From Gnetum montanum (taxonomy: Eukaryota; Streptophyta; Gnetopsida; Gnetales; Gnetaceae): a stretch of 64,000 nt of DNA. The notes beneath the pieces are model-generated. The model made no database searches. It saw only the letters and a program-made list of their open reading frames with translations, and had not been told where the DNA came from. The stretch is taken from NCBI GenBank assembly GCA_015680685.1, contig MNCI01002192.1, positions 165,305 to 229,304 on the forward strand, read 5' to 3'. Both the position numbers and the translations under genes were made by a program. Positions 1 to 11,296 of this stretch are shown piece by piece; the first letter of the stretch is position 1, and every line of letters begins with the position of its first letter.

Positions 1-1255
1 CATCCATAATAAATACAATTTATCATTCAATATTGTGATGCTCAAAAGATGGAGGTAAGTATTTAAAATAAAATCCTTATTTTTTCAAGTTTGTTGATCA
101 CAATTTGATCATTGAACAAGTACTTCACTAATAGTTTTATTTTGTAATTTCTTGGTTTGTTGGTTCTTAATAGTAATGGGTCTAACTTCAAAGTTGGCAT
201 TGGATTGTAATGGCAAAGTATTCCAATCCAACACATATGGTACATCATTTTCATGAAATTTCTTTAGCAAGCTTACATGAAAAACTAGATGATTTTTTTA
301 AAGTTTGCTGGAAGATTTAATTGACATGCTACTTTGCCAAATCTTTCAGAGATTTCAAAAGGTCCATAAAATCTAGGTGCTAATTTTGTATATTTTTCCA
401 ATTTAAGAGAAATTTTAGTAGGCTTTACTCTTAGTAATACTTGATCTCCTACTTGGAATTCCTTTTTAGGTCAATTTTGATCTGCATATCCTTTATATTC
501 ATCTGGGGAAGCTTGTAAATTTTGTTTAACTCTTATGAAAATGTTTTCCATTATTTTCATTTTTTTCCTTCCATTTCATTCTTAAGGTTGGATCTACCTA
601 GGTTAGAGGTGTATGGCAATTACGTTCATATACTACTTCGAATGGTGTTCGATGTATAGAACATTGATAATTGTTATTATAGAAATATTTTGCTAGGCGT
701 AAATAATTCTCTAATGTTTTTGGTCTATTCCCAACATATCTTCATAGGATATCTTTTAATATTCTATTCATACATTCAGTTTGTCTATTAGTCTTAGGGT
801 GATAAGCTGTGCTAAATTTCAACTAGGTTCTAGACTCTCTAAAGAAATCTTTCCAAAATTCCAATATGAACTTGGGATCTCTATCTAAAGTGATATATTT
901 TGGACAATCATACAATCAAAATACTTCACGTACAAATTTTTGGGCTACTTCTTCTACTATGTTTGTAGATTTCAAAGTTATAAAATATGCCATCTTTGAT
1001 AGATGATCAACCACTACAAAAATTGAGTCATTTCTCTTTTTGGTTATTAGCAATCTGACAATGAAATCCATGGTGACATCTTTCCATTTCTAGGTTGGGA
1101 CTTCCATAGGTTGTAATAATCCACTGGGTTTCCTCTATTTAGCTTTTATTCTTTGGCATATTGGATAATTTTTAATGCATGAGGACACATCATTCTTCAT
1201 TCCAGGCCAAAAATAAGATTTGCAAATTATCATATAGGTCTAAATATAACCTGGG
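1..1255 (-). pseudogene. Element D integrase and chromodomain (chromovirus pol, 3' part)
   Basis: This is the C-terminal part of a Ty3/gypsy polyprotein; integrase inserts the cDNA and the chromodomain targets chromatin. Read on the minus strand with frame changes, I see a Zn-finger half (CIKNYPIC, near 1170), then the integrase core: MDF near 1067, LDRDPKF near 880 and QTECMN near 778, so all three DDE residues are present. Around 250-290 there is HLVFHVSLLKKF, the usual pre-chromodomain motif, followed near 110-140 by NKTISEVLVQ, which fits a chromodomain strand. Several stops and at least two frameshifts interrupt it. The 3' LTR must lie left of the window. Family assignment to a chromovirus is strong; the clade is not resolved. 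Confidence 0.85.
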
Positions 1256-2478
1256 TATCTTGTGTATGGTACTTTGTTTGCTTCACACAAACAACCATAG
1301 TCTCCAATTTCCTTCTAGTATGCACACTCTTTGTCCTTTCATCCATAAACTATTAGAGGTAAGTTGATATTGAGGCTCATAGAAAATATTGGTTAAAATC
1401 TTTTTAAAATAAGAATCTTCTTTTATTTTTTCATTGATTTTTTCTTCCATAGGGATCATTACCACACCTATCATTAAGTTCCACATTTGACTAAGGGCAT
1501 CAACTACCACATTTTTCTTACTAGGAATATATTTGATTTCAAAATCATATTTAGCCAATAATTCTATCCATCACCTTTGATGAGTATTCAAATAGGCTAT
1601 TTCTATAAATATTCCGATCTTTTATGATCTGTTTTTAGTACAAATTGTTTTTTGCAAAGATAATGTCTCCAAACTTTTAGAGCATGAAAAATTACTAATA
1701 ATTCTAAATCATGGGTTAAGTAATTTACCTTGGCTTCTCATAATTTATGAGATTCATAACATACCACTTTATCTTCTTTTGAAAGAACTAGATTGATTCC
1801 TATTCCACAAGTGTATGTGGATACTTCAAACAGTAATTCTTCATTTGGAATTCTCAAAATAGGTGCTGTTGTAAGTAGCATCTTTAATTTGAGAAAAGAT
1901 TCCCTGCATTTTTCATCAAAGTTGAACACACATTTCTCCTGCAAAAGGTTAGTCAATGTGGCTACCAAGGTAGAATAATCTTTAATGAAATGTCGATAAA
2001 AACTAACTAAAGCTAAGAAGTTGCAAACTGCTATAACATCTTTTAATTCAGGCTAGTCTTGGATCGCACTAATTTTTGCTGGATCTACTTATAATCCTTT
2101 CTTAGAAACTATATGTCCTAAGCATGAAACATTTTTCTTAAAGAGTTCACATTTACTCAATTTATATTTTAGCTAATGCTCATTAAGAATTTCCATTGTA
2201 ATTTTTAAATGGTTGACATGTGCTTCTCTTGACTTAGAATAAACAAGTATATCATCCATAAATACTATAACAAATTGATTAAGATATTCATGAAAAATAT
2301 TATTCATTAATGCCATGAATGTTGTAGGTGCATTAGTTAATCCAAACAGCATCACAACAAATTCGTATAACCCATACCTAGTTCTAAAAGTGGTTTTTTT
2401 AATATCTTTCTCCTTAATTCCTCTTTGGTGATAACTTGATGTTAAATCAATCATTGAGAAATTACATGCATATGTAAG
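1256..2478 (-). pseudogene. Element D reverse transcriptase (3' half) and RNase H
   Basis: Minus-strand continuation of the element D polyprotein. The RT palm spans about 2173-2478 with DLTSSYHQ, FGLTNAPTTF and the catalytic box FMDDILVYS (a variant of YVDD). The connection/RNase H region spans about 1738-1970 (EKCRESFLKLKMLLTTAPIL, then a DASxxGIG-like stretch in which the first acidic residue is replaced by STYTCGIG). The RNase H tail and linker run 1283-1558 (IKYIPSKKNVVVDALSQ). Stops separate the blocks. The RT reading frame stops abruptly at 2478, where insertion E begins, and resumes at 5990. The order and motifs are typical of Ty3/gypsy pol. Confidence 0.88.
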
Positions 2479-2828
2479 TGTTGGCAATCGTTTGGGATGC
2501 GACTACCAACGAGTGTCCTCGAACAGGATTTGGGTGCTTACTAGTCTTTGGCAACACCAAGGCCCAGATACCTCCAAATAGACTCAGTAGTTAATGTGAG
2601 TATGTGTGTGTTTTGTTGCGGTGTGTGGTTGTCAAATATGAAATGATTACGTTGTGTGTAAACTACAAATGACTTATCTTAAAGAGATTCAGCCAACTTT
2701 GCCAAGTACTATGAGTTGTTGATAGTTCCTATTTTGTTCAATTGCCTAGTCTACGTGGTCCTTATAATACCTACTTGTAACAAATAAAATTTTGCAAAAA
2801 CATTTGAGCACAACTCTGCGAATCTACT

Positions 2829-3292
2829 NNNNNNNNNNNNNNNNNNNNNNNNNNNNNNNNNNNNNNNNNNNNNNNNNNNNNNNNNNNNNNNNNNNNNNNN
2901 NNNNNNNNNNNNNNNNNNNNNNNNNNNNNNNNNNNNNNNNNNNNNNNNNNNNNNNNNNNNNNNNNNNNNNNNNNNNNNNNNNNNNNNNNNNNNNNNNNNN
3001 NNNNNNNNNNNNNNNNNNNNNNNNNNNNNNNNNNNNNNNNNNNNNNNNNNNNNNNNNNNNNNNNNNNNNNNNNNNNNNNNNNNNNNNNNNNNNNNNNNNN
3101 NNNNNNNNNNNNNNNNNNNNNNNNNNNNNNNNNNNNNNNNNNNNNNNNNNNNNNNNNNNNNNNNNNNNNNNNNNNNNNNNNNNNNNNNNNNNNNNNNNNN
3201 NNNNNNNNNNNNNNNNNNNNNNNNNNNNNNNNNNNNNNNNNNNNNNNNNNNNNNNNNNNNNNNNNNNNNNNNNNNNNNNNNNNNNNNNNNNN
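2829..3292. other. Assembly gap (464 N)
   Basis: An uninterrupted run of N within insertion E. Reading frames computed across it are meaningless. If an internal domain or LTR boundary of E exists, it could be hidden here. Confidence 0.99.
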
Positions 3293-3890
3293 GTCAACAA
3301 TTTCATTCAACAGAACCTTCAAAAGACTTGACAATTTCTGATTGAAATACCATGGAGATTCACTTTAAAGATAAAAAGAAGCTATTCTGGTCCCATCAAA
3401 ATACCAAAGATTTTCTGAACCCTCTTGACTATTGAATCGTTCAACGACATGACTACAAGTAGAGGCTCTCTTACAAAAATCTCAATAGCAGTTCTTATAC
3501 GTTGCACAATAATAAAATTTACTACTAAAATGCTCTTAAGGCTTTTAAACACAAGCGCTTCTATGACAAAATTTTAACAGAAATTTTCTATCGGGCAACA
3601 AGAACAATAAGAGCAATCTAAAAATCCCAAAATTACTTGCTAAGGATGATATTATCTAAACCACTAGCTAAACAATTTAAACAAAATAAAAAACAATAAG
3701 CATAACTCACAGGACTATGAAAAAGAGGCTGAAATCTTTTCTTTAGCAAGCCATCTTACAAGCAATCTTTCACAATTTCTTCTTTACAATGCTCTTCCCA
3801 AGACCCAAAGTGTGTCTCCAAGTGAGAGCTTAGGTGTGATCCCAAATCTTCCAAAGTGTGTTGTATTGTCCCCCCCTTGTTCCCTGAAGC

Positions 3891-3901
3891 CTTTTTATAG
3901 G
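3891..3901 (-). promoter_or_regulatory. Candidate TATA box of insertion E
   Basis: Minus strand reads CCTATAAAAAG, followed downstream by GC-richer leader sequence. It sits about 2.1 kb into E as read on the minus strand, which fits a U3/R boundary of a long LTR. Inference from motif and position only. Confidence 0.45.
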
Positions 3902-4439
3902 TTTCAAAGGTAGTTAGGTAAGTTACAACTATTTTGGGTGGTTATAACCACTATAGAGATAAAAAAGCTACAGTTGACAAGTGTCCCATGTAGTTGCCAA
4001 GTGGCCTATTCAGTTGCCAAGTGGTCACCATGGAGACAAAAAGGCTATAGTTGACAAGTGGACTTGGTGGTGGTTATAACCACCATTTCAATTGACAAGT
4101 GTTCAATTCACATGGGACTTTGAACAATTGTTGCATAAATTTCCTTTTTAAATCATAAAATATTTTATTTTTATTTACATCATAGTAGTAGAGATAGTAA
4201 CGATGGAGTTGATGCATACATGGATGGGTGAATATATAAATATATATGTAAGTGTGTACAACTGAATGCATAAATGGAGTGGCACTCTTGCATTTTCAAC
4301 ACAAAGCAAGTGTCACATTATGTAGATAGTATATAATTTAATTATAGTTTAATCATGTAGATAGTATATAGTTTATAGTATCAACACATAGCATTGCTTC
4401 CCGTTATGTAGTTTGTGTAATGGTCATCGTAGTCTAGGT

Positions 4440-5560
4440 TCAGCATGAAGATGTCATTGGTGATTCTGGCCATCGTTTGTATGAATGCGCTCATGCTGGA
4501 CAATCGTTTGTATGAGCAGATTTTAGTTCATCATCTTCAAAGTTGCTACCGCTATTAATGACTTGAAATTTGGATCAACATTAGGGTCGTTTTGTGGATA
4601 ACAGGGTTGGGAGTATTGGATTGTATATCTTGTATTTTTGGCATGGCCACGAGATTGTTCTTGGAGCTACAGTGCATAACCTTGAATCCAACGATGACCT
4701 AGAAACCAGATCTAGATCTATATCCAGTGCTCTGTTGCTGCGAAAAAAATGCCAACAAATGATGTAGGCATAGGAATAGGGAACCTTCCTTCTTCTTTTT
4801 GTTCCTCTACAAGCGGAGACGGTACTAGGGACTATCCAGGATGATGATTTCGGTGAGTGCTACAGCAACGGCAATGGACCACATGGCCTTGTCCATGCTC
4901 TAGCTTAGAAATGGCCTGGCTTGTAGCTACTGCTAAATCTCTTCCTATTTGTCATCTTTTCGTATTGAAAGCTTCAACAAAAGCCCTAATTTTCTCCATA
5001 ATTTTAGTGGCTTTAACGAATGCAATTCAGCGCAGAACCTCATTCTGACAAACGCCGAAGCTACCATCCTTGATGATGCCATAGAGGTCACCGTTTCTCA
5101 GTGAAAATGTGGAAAGGATTATCTCCTCATCTTCGCTCTTGGCCGTAGTGTAGATCTCATCTTCCGTCACACTAATGCTAACGATTTTGCAGATGAAGGC
5201 CATTTGGAAGAGGATTTCCAGAGAACGAAGATCAAACACCAGTGCATTCAAATAATGCAAGAGAACACCCTGGTTTTCAAGGATTTGCATAGGAAATCGA
5301 TGTTGTAGTGTTTCATCGTGGCTCGCCTACAGATACAATATTTGTGAGTTCTGCGAGGAAGCGAAGGTCCAGCTACTTGCAGAGGTAGTTGTTCATAGTT
5401 CAATTGTAGCGATGCATCACGGATGTGCTGATCACACATGCCATCAACCTTGTTAAGACATTGATGCCCAATGTTTTCCACTCTTTCTCCATTTTTGCAG
5501 AATCTTCTCTACGGTGGGTTTTGGTGGCTTTGCTTCTTGATCCAATTCTTATGTGTGAAG
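4440..5560 (-). pseudogene. Unrecognised gene-like stretch inside insertion E
   Basis: This part of E is less AT-rich than its surroundings and has long open minus-strand stretches (5248-5481 and 5027-5290) that overlap in different frames, as if one coding sequence were broken by a frameshift. Visible segments include YLNALVFDLRSLEILFQMAF and SLRNGDLYGIIKDGSFGVCQ. I do not recognise the family. It could be a captured host gene fragment, an element-specific ORF, or chance. No catalytic motif is seen and no start codon can be chosen. Confidence 0.25.
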
Positions 5561-5989
5561 ATGACATTATGTAGAAACGGTCACCAGCATGAGGGCACCT
5601 TTTCAGTTCACTAATTAGTTTCTTGACTACAAATTAGTGTTTGAAGTTTTGTGGATCTCAAAGGTTTCACTAAGAAATTTGATTTCTCTGAAATTATCAT
5701 TTCTCCAGCTATGCATGGTCACCATGGTTGCTCCTCCTTGTGATGATGACTCTTAGATAACACACAACCCAAAGATAGATTCCAGCATTCCATAAATCAA
5801 ATCCACAAAAATCTGCAACAACCCAGCACACAGACCAGACCTGCTACTACATAAATACGTAGACCCTTGATTGCTTCCTTCATAATCCCACTAGACTTTG
5901 GTTCTGTAAAGCCCAGTGTATCATAATATATTTATATATCTATATTGCTACCTTGTTCCATGAAATGGCCAAAATGTACCAACAGTAAG

Positions 5990-6435
5990 TTGATTAAACA
6001 AATCCTCGGTCGTAGGTAAGGGATATGTATTTTTAATCATCACATTATTCAATGCTCTATAATCAATGCATAATCTTAGTTTTCCATCTTTCTTTTTAAT
6101 GAATAATAGAGGTGCACCCCAAGGTAATAAGCTAGGTTTAATTTTTTCTTCTTGCAATAATTAGTCTAATTGTACTTTTAATTCTCTTAATTTAGAAGTA
6201 TAAATTCTATAAGGGGCTTTTGAAATAGGTTGTGTACAAGAAAAAATATCAATGAAATGCTCAATGGTTCTTTTTGGAGGTAGTTCTCTAGTTTTACCAA
6301 ATACTGAATCTTTATATTCCTTAAGTTCTTTTAGGATCTCAGTACTTAAAGATCTTTGAGGTTTTGTTACTTTGACAACCAACATCATAGCACCTTTTTT
6401 AACTAATCTTTTAGCTTGCTTAATAGTTATCATAT
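5990..6435 (-). pseudogene. Element D reverse transcriptase (5' half) and pre-RT linker
   Basis: Minus-strand start of the RT domain: the linker ends in TQPISKAPYRIYTSKLRELK (near 6175-6250), then [20 protein letters not shown] and YRALN (near 6030-6140), then [15 protein letters not shown] up to 5990. These are RT fingers motifs of Ty3/gypsy elements. One stop separates linker and RT. The frame is cut by insertion E; its continuation is at 2478. Confidence 0.87.
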
Positions 6436-6495
6436 GAAGTTTCTTTGTTGTTCCTACCCCTCTTAGAACCCTGACTCTGTCAATGATTGGGAATT

Positions 6496-6906
6496 TTAAA
6501 ATATGAGTTTCAAAGTCAGAAGTAATATAAATTTTTGCAAAAAAGACATTCCTAAAATTGCATCAACATCACCTAGTTCAAATTCAAAGAATTCATTAAT
6601 GAAAGGCATGTTTTGCAAGGTAAAGTTAATTTCTCCATACTTGGTATGCTTGCTCATAGTTGTTCCATTTTCCAATTCTATCTTAATAATTTTCATGGAA
6701 GGTAAAATTAATTTCAATAAAGTAATTAACTTTGGAGAAATAAAGTTATCACTAGCACCACTATCAATCAAAAATTTAATTTTCTTACCTTTAATTAAAC
6801 CTTCAAAAATCAGTAAGGCAAATTGAAATTTATGCAAACCTAATTTAGTTGATGTAGATATCTTCTTCATGGTTGTGGTGATGGTTAGAATTTTTCCTTT
6901 ATTCAT
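6496..6906 (-). pseudogene. Element D aspartic protease
   Basis: Retroviral-type aspartic protease (cleaves the Gag-Pol polyprotein). The active-site motif FLIDSGASDNFI is intact near 6740-6780, and the C-terminal ILGMSFLQKF (ILGMxWL-type) is present near 6530. A single open frame covers about 136 codons, roughly the whole domain. It lies between the gag zinc-knuckle remnant upstream (near 6990) and the RT linker downstream. The open frame on the opposite strand at 6503-6826 is its shadow. Confidence 0.87.
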
Positions 6907-6984
6907 GTTTGGGTTGGGTTTTTAATTCTTGTTTTGGTAGGTCCTTTGTATTTTTTCTTGAAATTTTGGGTAGTCTCATTTGAA

Positions 6985-8110
6985 ATGATATTCACCACAA
7001 ACGAAACATCTTGATCCTGATTGAGCTTTGTTGGCTGGTGTCTCCTCTACCATTTCTTGTGGAAAGGTAGTTTGTTGAAGAGTTTTTTTTGAGAGGTAGC
7101 TCATATCTAATTTGATTCCTCATAATCCTTAGCAATTCTATATGCTTCATTAATGGTTTGGCGATTATAGGCTCGTGTTTGGGGACATAGTTGAGCATGT
7201 AGTCCTCTAATGAATTTTGAAGCTAATTCTCCCTCATCTCGATAAGTTACATACCAAGAAAGATCATAGAATTTCTTGTAGTAATCATTTATGGATTGCC
7301 TTCCCAATCTTAAGGAATCAAATCTCATTTTGCACTCTTCAAGAAAACAATCAAGAATGAATTTTGGTTTAAAATATAAACAAAAATTAAGCCAATTTGT
7401 AATCAAACCTTGAGATCTTAGTCTATTCCACCATGTTTCCACAAGCCCTCTTAAATATAAGGAGATAACTTCTAAATTTTCATGGCTTGAAAAATTCAAA
7501 ATATTGAAGTAAATTTTCATTGTATCAAGCCAATCCTTTACCTTAGCACTAGATCTAGGGGCTCCATCATAATGATCTAATTTTATTTTCTTAGCATGAA
7601 CTTGTGTTAACGATTATCTAGGTGGATTAAGCTAGTTCCCATATCCTTCACCTTTGGTTTTAATTCTATGGCATACAAGAGGGATTTCAGTATCTTGTCC
7701 ACTAGCAGGTGGGGTTGTGTTTTGTGTGGATCCTAGGGAGGAAGTTGATCTTGATCTTGATATTGTTTCCTAGGTAGGCCATGGGCAAGATTTAAAGGAT
7801 GAATGAGATGGTCAGTTAATTGCTTAATGGAGTTTGCAAAGAAATCCATCTTTCATTGCCCATCTAATCATTTATCCTCTAAACTTTGGGATAATTTCTT
7901 AATTTCCTCAAACATATTTTGCATCTTTGTTCCAAACCCCTAGTTTGAGTGTTGAATTTTTTCTTAAACACCCATGATCTCATTAATTTGATCTTCAAGG
8001 GCCTTCATCTAATCATTGACTCAAGGTTCCATTTCTCTCTAGTTCATTCTTTGAGTTCTAAACATCAATAAGTTAAAGAAATTAGGTATGTTGAGAATCC
8101 TTAGCTTCTA
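6985..8110 (-). pseudogene. Element D gag
   Basis: Capsid-type Retrotrans_gag domain on the minus strand, best preserved at 7107-7520: GLVETWWNRLRSQG, then CKMRFDSLRLGRQSINDYYK, then FIRGLHAQLCPQTR. Downstream near 6985-7015 is a decayed CCHC zinc knuckle (CFVCGEYHFK, last cysteine position lost after a stop). Upstream to about 8110 the N-terminal gag is readable but stop-ridden, with coiled-coil-like text such as MFEEIKKLSQSLEDK. Gag packages the element RNA. The exact start codon is not defined. Confidence 0.82.
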
Positions 8111-8856
8111 TGGCCCTTTTTATGAGATTCAAAATTATTAGTCAGTTGTAGAAGAAGTAGAAACTATCATGGATTTATCGTTGAGTACTAAATCCTAATT
8201 ATTTTTAGGAGCTAAAATAATGAATTAAATTCTAATTTTCTATAATCAAAAAGCTAAATCTAATAGTTCCATTAAGTCCAAAAGGTTAAAATTTATTGGA
8301 ATCAATTTTTGTTTGGTTGAAAATAAACTCTAGATTCAAAAGTTATAGTCATTTTAAGTTTACAAAACTTGCACATTTTTCAAGACTTCCCAAAAGGTCA
8401 CCCATCCTAGTTCAACTCTAGAATGTGCATGCTTAATGACAAAATTTTTATTTCTCTTGTTACTGCAATACCAATTTGAAATTTGGTAAATAATTGTGCA
8501 TATTTTTAATTTAAATTAACAATTATGGATGCAACATTTTTTTGAAATTTTTCCATTAGTTTATGGGAATTTCAAAATTTCCATCAGTTATTAAGAAAAA
8601 TTTGATTTTTCCATCTACTGATGGACGATCGATTCTAGGGTTAACATGATCCTCTTTTAAGCTGGTGCGGCTTGTTGCACAGTCCCTGCAATCCGTTGTG
8701 TGGTCCCTATGATGCAAGTCATTGCATGGTCTCTATGGACCTTGATTATGGCCCATTTCAAGGCTAGCACAACCCTTGATTGAGCCACCATGCCCTGTCA
8801 CATGGCCTACATGACCTTGGTCAAGCCCAACACAACTTATCTTAGGACCTACACTT
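8111..8856. other. Non-coding stretch upstream of element D gag (leader / 5' LTR remnant)
   Basis: No coding region is supported. It should hold the 5' untranslated leader, primer-binding site and 5' LTR of element D, but no TG...CA boundaries can be assigned. The only recognisable item is the 5S-like segment at 8381-8437. Around 8640-8850 the base composition shifts to GC-richer text with loosely repeated words such as TGCAxxGTCCCTATGA. Confidence 0.5.
8381..8437 (-). other. 5S-rRNA-like segment (internal promoter region)
   Basis: On the minus strand this reads TTAAGCATGC..., then ACTAGGATGGGTGACC, then TGGGAAGTC. This follows the order of the 3' half of plant 5S rRNA (box A region, then box C), as I remember that gene. 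The match covers about 55 nt with a diverged middle; the 5' half of 5S is not recognisable. It lies upstream of element D gag, where the 5' LTR or leader should be. 5S-derived promoters are known in Cassandra TRIM elements; whether this is related is inference. Confidence 0.6.
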
Positions 8857-9085
8857 GGAGAGGCGATTATCAATAGTGTCCAAAGAGGTGGTTATCGGTG
8901 ATACTAAAGATGATGATCAATAGCATTGGGGGTAGTTGTCAACAATGTTGGAGATGGTTATCAATGGTGTTGAAGGCAATGATCAATGGCACTGGAGGCG
9001 ATTATTGAGAATGCTGAAAGTGGTTATTGGTGATGCTGAAGGCAGTTACCAGTGGTGCTAGAGGCAATGATTGGTAGTGTGCATG
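8857..9085. repeat. 22-bp degenerate tandem repeat (about 10 units)
   Basis: Head-to-tail copies of a unit like GGCAATGATCAATGGCACTG plus two bases. Seven or more consecutive units are exactly 22 bp, for example those starting near 8912, 8934, 8956, 8978, 9000, 9022 and 9044; the first ones are 23-24 bp. The period is not a multiple of 3, so it is not a coding repeat. It is followed at about 9085-9115 by three short copies of ATAGGCAAG. Confidence 0.75.
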
Positions 9086-9115
9086 ATAGGCAATAGGCAA
9101 GCAATAGGCAAGTAT

Positions 9116-10562
9116 ACCTTTAGACTTAGACTTTGTTACTCTCAAATGTGGTTTGAAGGGTACCACATCCTTTACAAGATTTAAGCTTCACAATGGAGTG
9201 ATTCCTTGCAACAAATCCAGTTAACCCCATAAGGTCCCAATAAGCTTAGAATGTGGTTTTTAGGATCCTACAACCTTTACAACTTGAGCTCCCCTCTAGA
9301 GTGTTGTGGTGCTACACCAACACTCAATCCTGTAGGATCCTAACAAGCTCAAGCAAGATGTCTTTCCACAAGAAGCACATCAACCCCTTGTGGCAACAAA
9401 AAGGAACAACAATCATAAGGAAAGAATACAACTAAGTTTGTTGATCCTTGTACTTTGAGGTATAACTCATTCTAATTAATTACAATAGAAAAAAAATTGT
9501 ACAATGAGGAATAACAATGATTACACTGATTTTTTAATGAATACAATTGATAGTACAAAATGCTTGCACATTTCCCAATGAGAATGAAGTCTTCTTATAG
9601 TCAATATGTTTTTGAAATTAGCTCAAAATCATGTAATAGCGAACTAATGGTCACTGGAGATGTCTTCTTTGATACTGGGACATCTTTCTACAATGGATCT
9701 TCATTCTAAAAAGATGTCTTCTTCTCATGAAATATGTCTTTCTCTCTAGAAAGATGTCTACTATTTTTTAGAGACATCTTCACTTGTGCTACCTTTAATT
9801 CTAAGAAGATGTCTTCTATTTTTGAAAGAATTCTTCACTTGATAGTAGATGGCTACTATTTCTACAAGATTTTTTCACTAAAAAATAATCCTTTAATGCT
9901 AAGGCTTCCTTCTAACCTCTAAGATAAGCTTTGAAGTCATTGTTCCTTGTCCAAGATCTTTGAATTCTTGCATGTTTACTTAAGACCTTGTAGATGTCAT
10001 TCTCCTTTGAGCTCTCCTTTTGTCTAAACAAGTTCATTCCTTGTCATCAATGTAGGCTTCATCTTTGTCTCCTAAGATCTTCATTTTAACATTTCTTTGT
10101 AGGTGTCATCTCATCTTCTTATTATGTCTTCAATGGACTTTGTCCTACAATAATAACAATCACATAGTACTACATTTTCCTTAACATTTTCACATACTAG
10201 AAGGTTAATAGGAGTAAGTGTTATACCCCCATGGCATCGAAGCCACTCTATTTACTAAAAATAGTAAATGAGAATTTCACCCACACTGGATCTTTCCACC
10301 CACACTGGGTGTTTCCACAACAACATTGATGTGTAGGATCATCACTAAAGTTGGTGCAATGTTAAGATCTTGATCATTTAGATCAACATTGGGGGGATGG
10401 AAAATCAACATTAAAGGGGAAGGTTGAACAACCACCTTCCACCCCCCCTCGCCCCCAAATGCTATGCATGGTAGATATCATACTTCCCAACATTGGGAGT
10501 AGGTGAGTTATGCCCCCGATAGGTAAGTTATACCTTCCAATGTGTATCTCCAACATGGAAAA
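9116..10562. other. Unassigned non-coding region with degenerate repeats
   Basis: No gene is supported. Between about 9655 and 9870 a loose repeat of AGATGTCTTCT and its complement (for example GAAGATGTCTTCTATTTTT and AGAGACATCTTCACTTG) recurs at roughly 40-55-bp spacing and can form weak hairpins. Around 10260-10315 the words CACCCACACTGG are doubled. It is probably LTR or flanking remnant of an old element; I cannot place boundaries. Confidence 0.4.
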
Positions 10563-11290
10563 TGTTACAACCCTCATAAAACCCATCAAAATTCCAATTT
10601 TGACATTCCAAAATGAATTTTTAACCCCCTAAGCCTAAATATAGATATTATACAACTTTTTTCACTTGGGATATGAGGCTTTGACCACTTATGATGTATT
10701 TTTTAGTCCCAAAAGTATAAAGTATGTGAGATTGTACCTCACAAGTTATAATCTTTAGATTTACAATGAAGTTTAGCCTTGGGTTTCATGGGATGGGGTT
10801 ACAAAGGTTACAACATGCAAATTTTGTGGTGTTTCAACTACCATCTACACTACACTTGGAATTGTAGTTTTTATCATTTTCACAACTAAAGCTATTTTTA
10901 CACTTGAAAATTCCATTTGTTGGAACTATTAATTTAAAACTTAATTAAATACCTGGTTAAAGCCTTTTTGCAAGTCAATCATATTTCCCTTCAACGTTAT
11001 TGGCATGACCTCAAATTAGGATGTGATGCATGTATACAATCCCAACAACCCAGATGTTGAGCATAGGCAATTGCTCAAGTTGAGAGGCGAAAGTCTAGAC
11101 TTTGCTATAATAATAAAGATTATTATAATTTCATTTGCACCAAAATCCAAGCTGACCTGCTCATCCCATGCATGGAATTAGAATCCAACATGAGGTTGAG
11201 TTAATCCATAGAAATGGAAAAGAGTACATCCCTTCCCCATTTGAAAAAATAAAAATAATTAAAATCCATATGTGCATATGACCTTAGTTA
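10563..11290 (+). other. Possible 5' LTR remnant and leader of element A
   Basis: The sequence starting TGTTACAACCC at 10563 shows weak similarity to the element A 3' LTR start at 62061. The best stretch is TGTGAGATTGTACCTCACAA followed by GTTATAATCTT (near 10728-10755) against the run near 62215-62255. The segment up to gag (11297) is shorter than expected for a full LTR plus leader, so it would be internally deleted. A TTGGCATGACC word near 10996 might be a primer-binding site. All of this is tentative. Confidence 0.25.
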
Positions 11291-11296
11291 ATAGAG

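Larger units (their letters stand above)
2479..5984 (-). mobile_element. Insertion E: LTR-type insertion (probable solo long LTR) splitting element D RT
   Basis: The insertion begins TGTTGG at 2479 and ends CCAACA at 5984, a perfect 6-bp terminal inverted repeat of TG...CA type. It is flanked by an identical 5-bp target duplication GTAAG (2474-2478 and 5985-5989). Removing it rejoins element D RT ([12 protein letters not shown]... to ...MIDLTSSYHQ). No second copy of the terminal sequence occurs inside, so I read it as a solo LTR (about 3.5 kb, very long) or an internally deleted element. A TATA box on the minus strand (3891-3901) suggests minus orientation. A run of 464 N lies inside, so true length is uncertain. 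The same 50-bp tip recurs at 63902-63953. Confidence 0.8.

Noticed and set aside
2771-3334. Long open frames on both strands across the N run
   Set aside because: They consist almost wholly of unknown bases; no coding information.
6503-6826. Plus-strand 107-codon frame
   Set aside because: Shadow of the element D protease with its intact DSGAS motif on the minus strand.
8460-8478. GGTATTGCAGTAAC (minus) as a primer-binding site for initiator tRNA
   Set aside because: It matches only loosely after GGTAT and lies upstream of the 5S-like segment without a neighbouring LTR end.
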